Positions 1-6,972 of a stretch of 9,552 bases of DNA are shown in pieces. The notes under the pieces are model-generated. The model did no database searches, was not told where the DNA came from, and was given only the letters and a program-made list of their open reading frames with translations. Where the stretch lies: assembly GCA_900557355.1 (NCBI GenBank), contig USSR01000224.1:1-9552 (forward strand), given 5' to 3'. Made by a program: the position numbers and the translations under genes. The stretch comes from an uncultured Bacteroides sp. (GTDB lineage Bacteria; Bacteroidota; Bacteroidia; Bacteroidales; Bacteroidaceae). Numbering within the stretch: position 1 is the first letter of the stretch; every line of letters begins with the position of its first letter.

Positions 1-322
1 ATGAACCAAAAGTATCAAGAAACAATATAACTTAAGAATAACCCAGTACTAAAATGAGATCGATTGAGAAATGAAAATTATTCTTATAGCAGAAATGCTA
101 AACAAAGAAGCCTTAATGAGTTTGGTAAAACCAATTAAAATCACTATTTTTGCACTCAGTATTCTCCATTAGCAAACTGCCGCAAAAGCACGTAGCAAAT
201 TAGTGGGATAATTCATGGGATATGCTTGAAGTTAAAAATATAAAGTTTTAAAAATCAGCGTGGTAACTCTGCAAGGAGAATCCCAGGCGGATCACTGAAA
301 AGCTGGACAAAACCAGACAACG
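1..322. other. AT-rich stretch without a recognisable gene
   Basis: No reading frame here has a convincing protein-like composition. A plus-strand frame stops at 28-30 (TAA) and could be the tail of a gene outside the window, but nine codons are too few to judge. Small hairpins can be drawn at 87-100 (TAGCA, GAAA loop, TGCTA), 122-134 (TTGGT, AAA, ACCAA) and 303-316 (CTGG/CCAG). They are short, and no known RNA family was recognised. Confidence 0.4.
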
Positions 323-368
323 AAAAGACAACTCCTACAATATCAATATATTGTAGGAGTTGTCTTTT
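323..368. terminator. Perfect 21-bp inverted repeat, probable bidirectional terminator
   Basis: Arms 323-343 and 348-368 are exactly complementary over 21 bases around a CAAT loop. The left arm begins AAAAGACAACTCC and the right arm ends GGAGTTGTCTTTT, so each strand ends its hairpin in a T run. This is the usual form of a bidirectional Rho-independent terminator. For the minus strand it lies about 150 bases past the stop codon of the zinc-ribbon nuclease gene and could end that transcript. For the plus strand it could end a gene lying left of the window. A perfect long stem is also compatible with a recombination or mobile-element end, which is less likely. Confidence 0.7.
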
Positions 369-378
369 GTATAGTGTC

Positions 379-437
379 CGTGACCTAAGATCTAAAAAGG
401 CCACAAAAAGACACACTTTCGTGACCAATTCGTGACC
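379..437. repeat. Three direct CGTGACC repeats
   Basis: CGTGACC occurs at 379-385, 420-426 and 431-437; the first and third extend to CGTGACCTAA. The start-to-start spacings are 41 and 11 bases, close to four and one turns of the helix, so a protein could contact them on one face. The purpose is unknown. Binding sites for a regulator or for a recombinase (arm-type sites) are possibilities, but no integrase gene is visible in the window. Confidence 0.35.
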
Positions 438-515
438 TAAAACCAACACAAAAGAGTAACCATTATATCCAATAATAAAATTAAGCCTCACCAGATGGGA
501 ACGATTACTTCAGCT

Positions 516-2279
516 TCAAAAAGTATCAGAAAGTATAATATACTCCCATTCTAGCCCTCCAGCATGCTTATGTTTAGGATCATTTTTACAACACAAACAA
601 ATTGCCGAGTTACTTATATTATATTTTTCAGCAGCTTCTCTAAATGTATTAAAAATCTCTCCTGTAGTGATACATCTTATTTTCCTGCTTCTTTGTCGTA
701 TCGTATTCTTCAATTTGCAACTTTTACAGCCACTTCCCCGCAATAAATTTCCCGGATATGCCTGCCAAGTCTTACCACATGCACTACATTGTACCATTAT
801 AGGTTTATGCCTACTTACATAGGTTCCTATAATTTTAATTGTAGGTAACAGCTTTGCGATTTCCTTAACAAAATCATCATGGGTCCTCCGTGCTTTATTG
901 ACACATTTCGGACAGCCGGTTCTATTATGTTTCGCTACAAGATGATAGGGTTGGGTAGACCATATATAGCCACATACTTTACATTTTATTCTTATAGAAG
1001 TGTCAATATTGATATATTCTGCCAGAGGGATAATATCGGGCTGTAATGAACTTAATCTTTCAACAAAGTCATTATGTGTCATTTTTAAAGTACCAGCACA
1101 TTTAGGGCATCCCGAACCTAAACGTAAAGAAGACGGTCTCACATGCCATTCATGATTACAGACTTTACATTGCGCTTTAATTCTATTATTAGCTCCTACA
1201 AAATCACCAATAATTTTAATTTTATCATTTATTTTAGACAGTTCTTCTCTAAATTCCTCAGTGCTCATTCGCCTTGAATCAATTTGAGCATTCTTCTTAA
1301 TTTTTTCCCACTCACTTGTACCAAGCTCCGAATTTAAGCCGAATTCGGAGAGGACCTTTTTTGTTATTTCAATCAGTTTATCTATATTCCGGCGAGAGAC
1401 AAGATCGCAAGGTGTCACTAGACAATTATCAAAAGGAACTGTTGCATCATCATAGTGGTCGTATATAGTTATGAGTTTGATGCCTTTATCTTTGCACAAT
1501 AGATGCTTTTCCCAGTCTTTCGCTACCATATTTTTATGCCAGTGCCACGAACCGGGCTCTACGGCTACCTTTAAATCAGGCACATATATGTCTAATTCAA
1601 CTCCTATCACCGTTTTCTCTCTTGACATGACTTTAGATTCGCCCAGAATATGAGCAAATGAGTGATATATGAATTGTTCTAAAAAGGAAGTGCAGGACCT
1701 GTGACAGTTAGGACAGCCACGTTGGTTCAGAACATCATGAGGTCTTATTTGATACTCATATCCGCAGGCATTACAATGAAGCGACATAAGTGTATGACTA
1801 TTTATATACGTTGCGCCTTCGCTGACAACAAGATTCGGGTCGATTTTATGGAGACGTTCCAAAAATATCTCCATCGTCAAGCGCTGAGACGCTCCTTTCT
1901 GGGATCGTCCACATTCCGGACATCCCCTGCCACTAAGAACATGTGCAGGAGTGATATCACACTCATGTCCACATTTCAAGAATCTGAATTTAGTTTTTTC
2001 AAGTGCCTTCGCATACCGACCAGTTATGATAACGTCATCTCTCTGGGATTTTAAGTCTTTCACAAATTCTGAATGAGATTTCAGTTTGACTCCGGCACAC
2101 TTGGGACAGCCATGACCGTGCAATAGACTTCCTGCCCTTGGTGACCATTCACAACCACATTTGTCGCATCTTACAGCAATTTTAGAGTTGTAATCCTTGT
2201 ATATTCCCAAGACAGTAACTTTTAAATTCTTTGCTTTCAATTCATGACAGAAGTCTATATGAGTTTTTTTCTTTGCCAT
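516..2279 (-). CDS. Six-zinc-ribbon protein with PD-(D/E)XK-type nuclease core and NUMOD1/IENR1-like C-terminus
   Basis: Residue numbers count from a TTG at 2297; the ATG six codons later (2279) is the likelier start and opens MAKKKTH. Six related modules of about 60 residues end in paired CxxC knuckles: C44/C47-C64/C67, C109/C113-C126/C129, C175/C178-C195/C198, then C377/C380-C397/C400, C439/C442-C462/C465 and C504/C507-C524/C527. Each follows the pattern T/H-x-DF...I.GxY...C..CG..W...P..L..G.GCPKC. Between the two triplets, residues 203-300 read like a Vsr/homing-type PD-(D/E)XK domain: E207 in SFLEQF, ELD at 234-236, AVEPGSWHWH at 245-254 and CKDKGIKLITI at 268-278. Residues 539-587 (TGEIFNTFREAAEKYNIS, then a GGLEWEY ending) resemble the NUMOD1/IENR1 helix-turn-helix of homing endonucleases. 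Inferred role: sequence-specific DNA cleavage by a free-standing mobile gene. Host restriction or phage defence is an alternative. The gene looks more AT-rich than the MATE and dehydrogenase genes, which fits transfer. The target is unknown. Confidence 0.85.
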   Translation of the reverse strand: MAKKKTHIDFCHELKAKNLKVTVLGIYKDYNSKIAVRCDKCGCEWSPRAGSLLHGHGCPKCAGVKLKSHSEFVKDLKSQRDDVIITGRYAKALEKTKFRFLKCGHECDITPAHVLSGRGCPECGRSQKGASQRLTMEIFLERLHKIDPNLVVSEGATYINSHTLMSLHCNACGYEYQIRPHDVLNQRGCPNCHRSCTSFLEQFIYHSFAHILGESKVMSREKTVIGVELDIYVPDLKVAVEPGSWHWHKNMVAKDWEKHLLCKDKGIKLITIYDHYDDATVPFDNCLVTPCDLVSRRNIDKLIEITKKVLSEFGLNSELGTSEWEKIKKNAQIDSRRMSTEEFREELSKINDKIKIIGDFVGANNRIKAQCKVCNHEWHVRPSSLRLGSGCPKCAGTLKMTHNDFVERLSSLQPDIIPLAEYINIDTSIRIKCKVCGYIWSTQPYHLVAKHNRTGCPKCVNKARRTHDDFVKEIAKLLPTIKIIGTYVSRHKPIMVQCSACGKTWQAYPGNLLRGSGCKSCKLKNTIRQRSRKIRCITTGEIFNTFREAAEKYNISNSAICLCCKNDPKHKHAGGLEWEYIILSDTF

Positions 2280-2331
2280 ATGACTAAAACCGATCAAGTT
2301 ATAAACTAAATGATATTCATCAAGCCGGTAA

Positions 2332-2631
2332 TTATCTCAACCTGAATTTTACCATCTTTCTTGCAGCACATTTCTCAGTCAATTCTTCTATAGTCTGAGT
2401 TGCATATTGTTCTGATAGCCCTATTTCAGCTGCCAACGTAATGACGTCAGTAAGTGCAAGTTCTCCTTTTCCATTAATAGTCGTGGTATGGTAACCATTA
2501 AAACCGTTACTTGGCAAAAGGTCATAAGCCGGCGAAAGTTTCCATGATCCTTTACCCCATTGGAAAAATAAGTTTTTGACATAATCATCCCTATTTGAAA
2601 TCAATACATTGAAGTGATAATATATCATCAT
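2332..2631 (-). pseudogene. C-terminal remnant of a HipA-family kinase
   Basis: The 99-residue frame matches only the end of HipA-type Ser/Thr kinases, the toxins of HipBA toxin-antitoxin modules, which are normally about 310-440 residues long. FNVLISNRDDYVKN (7-20) corresponds to the catalytic-loop motif N..I.N.DDH.KN, with His replaced by Tyr. LSPAYDLLPS (32-41) is the metal-binding segment, and SNGFNGYHTTTINGKG follows as in Bacteroides members. The N-terminal domain, the ATP-binding loop and any hipB antitoxin gene are missing. The frame opens with ATGATG directly after the TAA of the upstream MATE gene, in the same frame, so the break lies at or very near that stop codon. Reinitiation could still produce a peptide, but it cannot be an active kinase. 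The nuclease gene starts about 50 bases downstream. Confidence 0.8.
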
Positions 2632-3984
2632 TTACTTCATTTTTCCCAAAATCTTAGGAAACTGCCAAAAGAACAACAGCGTACAGCAAATTGCAGCCGT
2701 AACATCAGATATAGCCTCAGCCGCATATACTCCGGTCACTCCCATATAATGCGGCAGTATCAGTGCTAACGGAATCAACAGAATGGCCTTGCGGAGCAAA
2801 GCGATAAAGATGGATATCTTAGCCTGCCCCAATGCAACAAACATATTCTGACAGGCACGTTGCAAACCGAATATGGTCATACCACCCAGAAAGACAGGCA
2901 TAGTCCAACGAACCGTTTCTATCAACCTTTCATCACTTGTAAAAGCAGATGCAACCGTTGAAGGGAACAGGATCATAAGCAGCATCAGAATCAGATTAAA
3001 AGAGAACATCGTGATCAGTGCAATACGGAAACAGTCCTTCACACGCTGCTTATCACCATGGCCATAATTGTAGCTTACAATCGGAATAAAGCCTTGCGCA
3101 AACCCCGTCAGCGGCACACTGGCAAACTGCATCGAAGTCTGTAATATCGTCAACGCACTGACGTAAATATCTCCAAAATCTTTCAAGTTACTATTCAGCA
3201 CAAAGCCCACCAAACTCTCTGTACTGGCCATAATGAACGGAGATACTCCCAGCCCCAGCATCGCAATAACAATCCCTCGGTTTAACTTCATATAGCGCCT
3301 CTCCAAAGGCAGAGAAGCCTTCCGGGAGAACAGGAAAGACAGTACCCATGCGGCACTGCAAGCCTGAGAAATCACCGTAGCCAAAGCAGCACCTTTCACC
3401 CCCATATCAAACCAAAAGATAAATATAGGATCAAGAATGATATTTAATAAAGCTCCGATTAAGACAGAGCACATGGCAATGGCAGGACGCCCCTGCGCAT
3501 TGATAAAGGAATTCAGCCCGGTGGAAATCTCCACAAAAACAGTTCCCAGCAAATAAATGGAAAGGTAATCGACCGCATAGCCCAATGTATGTTCCGAAGC
3601 GCCTGTAAAGAGCAGGATAGGCTCCATGAAGGTATAGGCAATGAAGGAAGTAATTAAAGTAAATAGAATCAGCAAGGTAAAACCATTCCCCAATATCTTT
3701 CCGGCACGCTGGCGGTCACCTTGCCCGAGGGCTATGGCAGCCAGTGGCGCACCACCTCCACCTACAATTGCTGAAAAAGAAGAAATCAATACCACGAGAG
3801 AAATTGTTACCCCTACGCCTGCCAATGCATCCGTCCCAATACCCGGTATATGTCCGATATAGATACGGTCGACAATGCTATAAAGCAAATTGACGAATTG
3901 TGCTGCTACTGCCGGAAGCGCCATTTTGAAAACCAGTGGTAACATACGCTCGGTTCCCAGACGTTCTTCATATTTATTGATCAT
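2632..3984 (-). CDS. MATE-family multidrug/sodium antiporter
   Basis: This inner-membrane protein of 450 residues has the usual length for MATE exporters, which expel cationic drugs or metabolites in exchange for Na+ or H+. It shows about twelve hydrophobic segments in two similar halves. Recognisable family stretches are NLLYSIVDRIYIGH (32-45), GQGDRQRAGKILGN (87-100), GLNSFINAQGRPAIAM (156-171), NIILDPIFIF (181-190) and, in the second half, QGFIPIVSYNYGHGD (297-311). It belongs to the NorM/DinF-like branch common in Bacteroides. The start ATG at 3984 has an AAGAAGAA purine stretch shortly upstream and a good sigma-ABfr-type promoter about 30-60 bases upstream. It diverges from the hydroxysteroid dehydrogenase gene. 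Its 3' end abuts the HipA remnant without a visible terminator. Substrate is unknown; bile acid or drug export is only a contextual guess. Confidence 0.93.
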   Translation of the reverse strand: MINKYEERLGTERMLPLVFKMALPAVAAQFVNLLYSIVDRIYIGHIPGIGTDALAGVGVTISLVVLISSFSAIVGGGGAPLAAIALGQGDRQRAGKILGNGFTLLILFTLITSFIAYTFMEPILLFTGASEHTLGYAVDYLSIYLLGTVFVEISTGLNSFINAQGRPAIAMCSVLIGALLNIILDPIFIFWFDMGVKGAALATVISQACSAAWVLSFLFSRKASLPLERRYMKLNRGIVIAMLGLGVSPFIMASTESLVGFVLNSNLKDFGDIYVSALTILQTSMQFASVPLTGFAQGFIPIVSYNYGHGDKQRVKDCFRIALITMFSFNLILMLLMILFPSTVASAFTSDERLIETVRWTMPVFLGGMTIFGLQRACQNMFVALGQAKISIFIALLRKAILLIPLALILPHYMGVTGVYAAEAISDVTAAICCTLLFFWQFPKILGKMK

Positions 3985-4012
3985 CGTGATTCTTCTTTTC
4001 TAAAAACAAGTG

Positions 4013-4043
4013 CAAAGGTATGAGAATTTCCACTCGCCCCAAA
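4013..4043 (-). promoter_or_regulatory. Promoter of the MATE exporter gene
   Basis: Read on the minus strand there is TTTG (4043-4040), a 19-base gap, then TACCTTTG (4020-4013) followed by C. This is an exact match to the Bacteroides primary-sigma consensus TTTG, 19-21 bases, TAnnTTTG. Transcription would start just before the gene and leave a leader of about 20-25 bases. The -33 TTTG is itself part of a second TACCTTTG (4047-4040), for which no -33 box was seen. Confidence 0.8.
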
Positions 4044-4069
4044 GGTAATGCGTGCGGCTTTTCCAAGAA

Positions 4070-4090
4070 ACGGAAATAAATCATTTCCGT
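4070..4090. promoter_or_regulatory. Perfect palindrome in the divergent region, candidate operator
   Basis: ACGGAAAT (4070-4077), five bases AAATC, then ATTTCCGT (4083-4090) form an exact 8-5-8 inverted repeat. It lies 27 bases upstream of the -33 box of the MATE promoter and 80 bases before the dehydrogenase start codon, a position that suits an operator for either or both divergent genes. No T run follows, so it is not a terminator. No TetR- or MarR-type regulator gene is present in the window. Confidence 0.45.
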
Positions 4091-4170
4091 GTTTATTATT
4101 CATAAATCAAATATTCCCAGTCGAACTGTTTTCATGCTCTCATGTTCTTGTATAATATAAAAGCATAACA

Positions 4171-4947
4171 ATGAATATAGATTCTCTTTTTAATCTAAGC
4201 GGAAAAGTAGCCATAGTGACCGGTGGTGGAGATGGCATTGGAAAAGGAAGTTGCGAAACACTCGCGCACTTCGGAGCTTCCATAGTGGTAAGTGATCTGG
4301 TACTTGAAAAAGCCCAGGCTGTTGCAAATGAAATCGTTAAGAATGGAGGTAAAGCGATTGCTGTAGCCTGCAATGTGCTTAATGACGCAGACTTAGTAAA
4401 CCTGGTTGATAAAGCTGTCGCAGAGTATGAAACGGTCAATATCCTGGTCAACAATGCCGGTGGAGGAGGTGGCGGACGGGAGAATCCCTTCCAGATAGAC
4501 ATTGCTTACTTCAAGAGGGTATTCAACCTCAATCTATTCAGTGCATGGCGTTTATGCCAGCTTGTTGTACCTCACATGGCTGAATCGGGTTATGGAAGCA
4601 TCATCAATATCACATCGATGGGCAGTATTAATAAAAGTCCGAATATGAGTGCTTATGCCTCTTCCAAAGCAGCCCTGAACCACATGGCAGGTAATCTTGC
4701 ATTCGACTTCGGTCCGATGGGAATACGTATCAACAACGTAGGTCCCGGAGCTACCAGGACCCACGCCTTATCTACAGTGCTGACTCCCGAAATAGAAGCA
4801 AAGATGCTGGAACATACTCCCATAAAACGTCTGGGCGAGGTGAGTGACATTACCGGAGCAGTACTCTATTTTGCCGCACCCGTCTCGCAATGGGTTAGCG
4901 GACAAACGCTGTTTGTAAACGGAGGGGGTATTCAGACACTCGATTGA
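4171..4947 (+). CDS. hdhA: 7-alpha-hydroxysteroid dehydrogenase (classical SDR)
   Basis: This is a cytoplasmic oxidoreductase of 258 residues that most likely oxidises the 7-alpha-hydroxyl of primary bile acids (cholate, chenodeoxycholate) to 7-oxo products. It resembles E. coli HdhA along its whole length. Visible features are the Rossmann motif TGGGDGIG (17-24), SD at 41-42 (an Asp after beta-2, favouring NAD+ over NADP+), NNAG at 94-97 followed by an unusual run of glycines, N121, and the catalytic set S149, Y162 and K166 in TSM...YASSK. PGATRTHAL (192-200), TPEIEAKMLEHTPIKRLG (205-222) and WVSGQTLFVNGGG (241-253) match HdhA closely. The gene is transcribed away from the MATE exporter, sharing a 186-base region. 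No clear sigma-ABfr promoter or Shine-Dalgarno sequence was found. Another steroid or sugar-alcohol SDR is possible, since exact substrate cannot be read from sequence. Confidence 0.85.
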   Translation: MNIDSLFNLSGKVAIVTGGGDGIGKGSCETLAHFGASIVVSDLVLEKAQAVANEIVKNGGKAIAVACNVLNDADLVNLVDKAVAEYETVNILVNNAGGGGGGRENPFQIDIAYFKRVFNLNLFSAWRLCQLVVPHMAESGYGSIINITSMGSINKSPNMSAYASSKAALNHMAGNLAFDFGPMGIRINNVGPGATRTHALSTVLTPEIEAKMLEHTPIKRLGEVSDITGAVLYFAAPVSQWVSGQTLFVNGGGIQTLD

Positions 4948-4989
4948 TATTTACAGATAATTCAAATCATAATTGGACATATAAAACAA

Positions 4990-5018
4990 TGCAGCTATTC
5001 TACTAAAAGAATACTGCA
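4990..5018 (-). terminator. Hairpin terminator after rsgA, possibly shared with hdhA
   Basis: TGCAG-C-TATTCT (4990-5001) pairs with AGAATA-CTGCA (5008-5018), leaving one bulged C and a six-base loop. On the minus strand the stem is followed by TTGTTTTATA, giving a T-rich tail 16 bases after the rsgA stop codon. For the plus-strand hdhA transcript the tail is not T-rich, so its use there is doubtful. Confidence 0.55.
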
Positions 5019-5033
5019 CTGCCTAAATAGAAA

Positions 5034-5927
5034 TTAGCGATCCGATTTAAGTTTCTTCACCTCCTCCACGAGTTTTGAAAAGGATCTATCCCTTTTACGC
5101 TTTTCATGTTCGGAAGTGGAGAAATGCCACACTTCCCGTCGAAGTTTCTGATAACTCTCATAAACCTTACGGTCCAATATACCACTACTTACCGCTTCTA
5201 AAACGGCACATCCGGGTTCGCTGATGTGCTTGCAATCCTTGAAACGACACGATACAGCATAATCGGAAATCTCCAACACCTCTGCAAGAGAATCGGTATC
5301 ATCAATGGCCAAACCAAATTCCCGGACACCCGGAGTATCGATTAATACCCCTGAACCGTCCATCAATACCATCTCCCGACGAATGGAAGTATGTCTTCCT
5401 TTTCCCGTGGACAGACTGATATCAGACGTTAACAACACCGATTTCCCGCAAAGCGCATTCACCAGAGAACTTTTCCCTACGCCAGAAGAACCGACAAACA
5501 CAACCGTTTCGCCTGCCGATATAGACTCCCGCAATTGGAAAATCGTCTGAGGTTGATGAATACTTGTAAAAAACACCGGTATCTGACGGGCAATGTGCCT
5601 GATCTGTTCTTCGACTTTCTGCCTATCAAACCCTAAATCAGCCTTGTTAAACACCAATACAGGACTGATATTCTCTTCCTGCACCTGAACCATGAAACGC
5701 TCGGCTCTGCGAACATTGAAATTATCATCAAGACTTTGCACGATAAATGCCTTGTCGACATACGAGGCAATGGCCTGTTTATCGGCAACCGTTCCGTTTT
5801 TCTTGCGATATAGCGTCCGTTCGCGAGGCAGTATATCCACTATAATCCCTTTATGTTCGTCGAATGGTTGAAAAAGTACCCAATCACCGGTACAAGGGAG
5901 TTCAAAGTCTGATTTTCCATACATCAT
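5034..5927 (-). CDS. rsgA: RsgA-like ribosome small-subunit maturation GTPase, 5' end possibly damaged
   Basis: RsgA (YjeQ/YloQ) is a circularly permuted GTPase that binds the 30S subunit during late maturation. The motif order is typical: G4 NKAD (94-97), G5 TSI (121-123), G1 GSSGVGKSS (146-154), G2 STGKGRHTS (173-181), G3 DTPG (197-200), then the zinc site C227-x4-C232-x-H234-x5-C240. The first ATG (5927) falls inside the N-terminal OB fold. The frame stays open for 27 codons upstream (to 6008) and reads SFVHRTCYEVVSENGLFQ..., clearly the first OB strands, but offers no ATG, GTG or TTG before an in-frame TAG at 6011-6009. An ATG overlapping the methyltransferase stop (ATGA, 6004-6001) is one frame off. 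So the gene is 5'-truncated, carries an indel, or uses an odd start. It shares a transcript with the methyltransferase gene. Confidence 0.85.
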   Translation of the reverse strand: MMYGKSDFELPCTGDWVLFQPFDEHKGIIVDILPRERTLYRKKNGTVADKQAIASYVDKAFIVQSLDDNFNVRRAERFMVQVQEENISPVLVFNKADLGFDRQKVEEQIRHIARQIPVFFTSIHQPQTIFQLRESISAGETVVFVGSSGVGKSSLVNALCGKSVLLTSDISLSTGKGRHTSIRREMVLMDGSGVLIDTPGVREFGLAIDDTDSLAEVLEISDYAVSCRFKDCKHISEPGCAVLEAVSSGILDRKVYESYQKLRREVWHFSTSEHEKRKRDRSFSKLVEEVKKLKSDR

Positions 5928-6000
5928 ATTCCCCGTCAGTTCACACTGAAACAGACCGTTTTCTGAAACAACCTCGTAGCATGTACGGTGTACGAATGAA

Positions 6001-6780
6001 TCATAGCTCTATCTTTTTTGCGATGAAAAATGTATAACCGTAGAATGCTTTATACTTGCTGTACAGTTCTTCTTCATCAAACTGAAGCGAACTGAATTCT
6101 TCAGCAATCTTATTTCCCGCATATTTATGAAGGAAGATTTTCTGAGCTTCAATCTTTGCAGCAAAGTAATGCTCTGTCCAGCAATTTTCCGGCAAAATAA
6201 ATGTAGCGACGGGAAGATAACCAGCTTTGTGTATCTTGGCTATCTGATTGGGAATCGTATCTATTTCAGGATACGCATTCACCCAGAAGTCATTGATTTC
6301 CGCAGGACGCTCGTCAGTAAACCACGAACTTTCAGAAACGGCAATATATCCTCCCGGCTTCAAATATCTACGCCACTCATTCAGTCCCCGTTCAAAACCA
6401 ATATTATAAATGGCTCCTTCCGACCAGATCAGGTCTAATTCCTCACTCTGAAAAGGAAGGTTATCCATAGAACCGACAATGCCTTTCACTCTGTCCTGCA
6501 AACCTGATTGCTTTGCATTGTGATTGAAGATATCAATAAAGTCGGGAAAAAGGTCAAGTCCGGTAATCTGTCCGGTAATATGCCCGGCCAATACCATTGT
6601 CTGTCCTCCTGTTCCGCAACCGATGTCGGCGATAAGGGACTTGTCGGTAAGGCTATCTATAAAGCTCAGCGCTTTCAGTGTTACGTCAGGACTTCCGGGC
6701 CCTTGGCGTTCCATATTGGAGAAGAAGTCACAGATTAATTGAAGTTCGAAATCGTGAATTGTTTTATTTTCGTTACTCAT
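6001..6780 (-). CDS. Class I SAM-dependent methyltransferase
   Basis: This cytoplasmic protein of 259 residues belongs to the UbiE/Methyltransf_11-type Rossmann family. Counting from the chosen ATG at 6780 ([11 protein letters not shown]), motif I is ADIGCGTGG (51-59), the acidic loop that binds the SAM ribose is GLD (74-76), GSMDNLPF (103-110) is the adenine-binding segment, and [11 protein letters not shown] (140-150) is the post-core strand. An in-frame ATG eleven codons earlier (6813) is less likely because its extra residues do not look conserved and a purine stretch (TTAAGAAA) sits directly before 6780. Substrate is unknown; a small molecule is likely for this type. A strong promoter lies upstream at 6973-7004, and the stop codon TGA is immediately followed by the rsgA frame, suggesting a two-gene transcript. 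Confidence 0.88.
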   Translation of the reverse strand: MSNENKTIHDFELQLICDFFSNMERQGPGSPDVTLKALSFIDSLTDKSLIADIGCGTGGQTMVLAGHITGQITGLDLFPDFIDIFNHNAKQSGLQDRVKGIVGSMDNLPFQSEELDLIWSEGAIYNIGFERGLNEWRRYLKPGGYIAVSESSWFTDERPAEINDFWVNAYPEIDTIPNQIAKIHKAGYLPVATFILPENCWTEHYFAAKIEAQKIFLHKYAGNKIAEEFSSLQFDEEELYSKYKAFYGYTFFIAKKIEL

Positions 6781-6868
6781 TTTCTTAATGTATTTTGCAT
6801 ACACGGAAAGCATAACAATGCCTTCATCATTGTACGCAGATTAAACTTGAATTATAATAATAGAAAAC

Positions 6869-6932
6869 TACTCTCAAAAGGAGTTATCCGAGAGTAAACG
6901 AAAGGACAATCTGTATCAAAAACACAGATTGT
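6869..6932 (-). promoter_or_regulatory. Two hairpins in the methyltransferase leader
   Basis: Between the promoter and the start codon the leader of about 185 bases can fold twice. ACAATCTGT (6906-6914) pairs exactly with ACAGATTGT (6924-6932) around nine bases, and TACTCTC (6869-6875) pairs with GAGAGTA (6890-6896) around fourteen. Neither is followed by a convincing T run on the minus strand, so attenuation is uncertain. Long leaders with hairpins can regulate translation or mRNA stability. No known riboswitch was recognised. Confidence 0.4.
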
Positions 6933-6972
6933 TTATTAAACCAAATCCGATTTGAATGTCTTTGTCATGGTG

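Noticed and set aside
1..322. A structured RNA based on short hairpins (87-100, 122-134, 303-316)
   Set aside because: The stems are four or five base pairs in AT-rich sequence and do not assemble into a known RNA fold such as tRNA, tmRNA or a group II intron domain.
255..491. A 78-residue minus-strand reading frame
   Set aside because: It runs straight through the perfect 21-bp inverted repeat and the CGTGACC repeats, has no recognised domain and no supporting promoter or ribosome site. Most likely chance.
1701..2054. A 117-residue plus-strand reading frame inside the nuclease gene
   Set aside because: It lies opposite a gene with six clear zinc-ribbon motifs, and its own peptide shows no domain. 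Antisense shadow.
4151..4156. TATAAT as a promoter for hdhA
   Set aside because: It is only about 15 bases before the ATG, has no matching upstream box, and Bacteroides promoters use TAnnTTTG rather than TATAAT.
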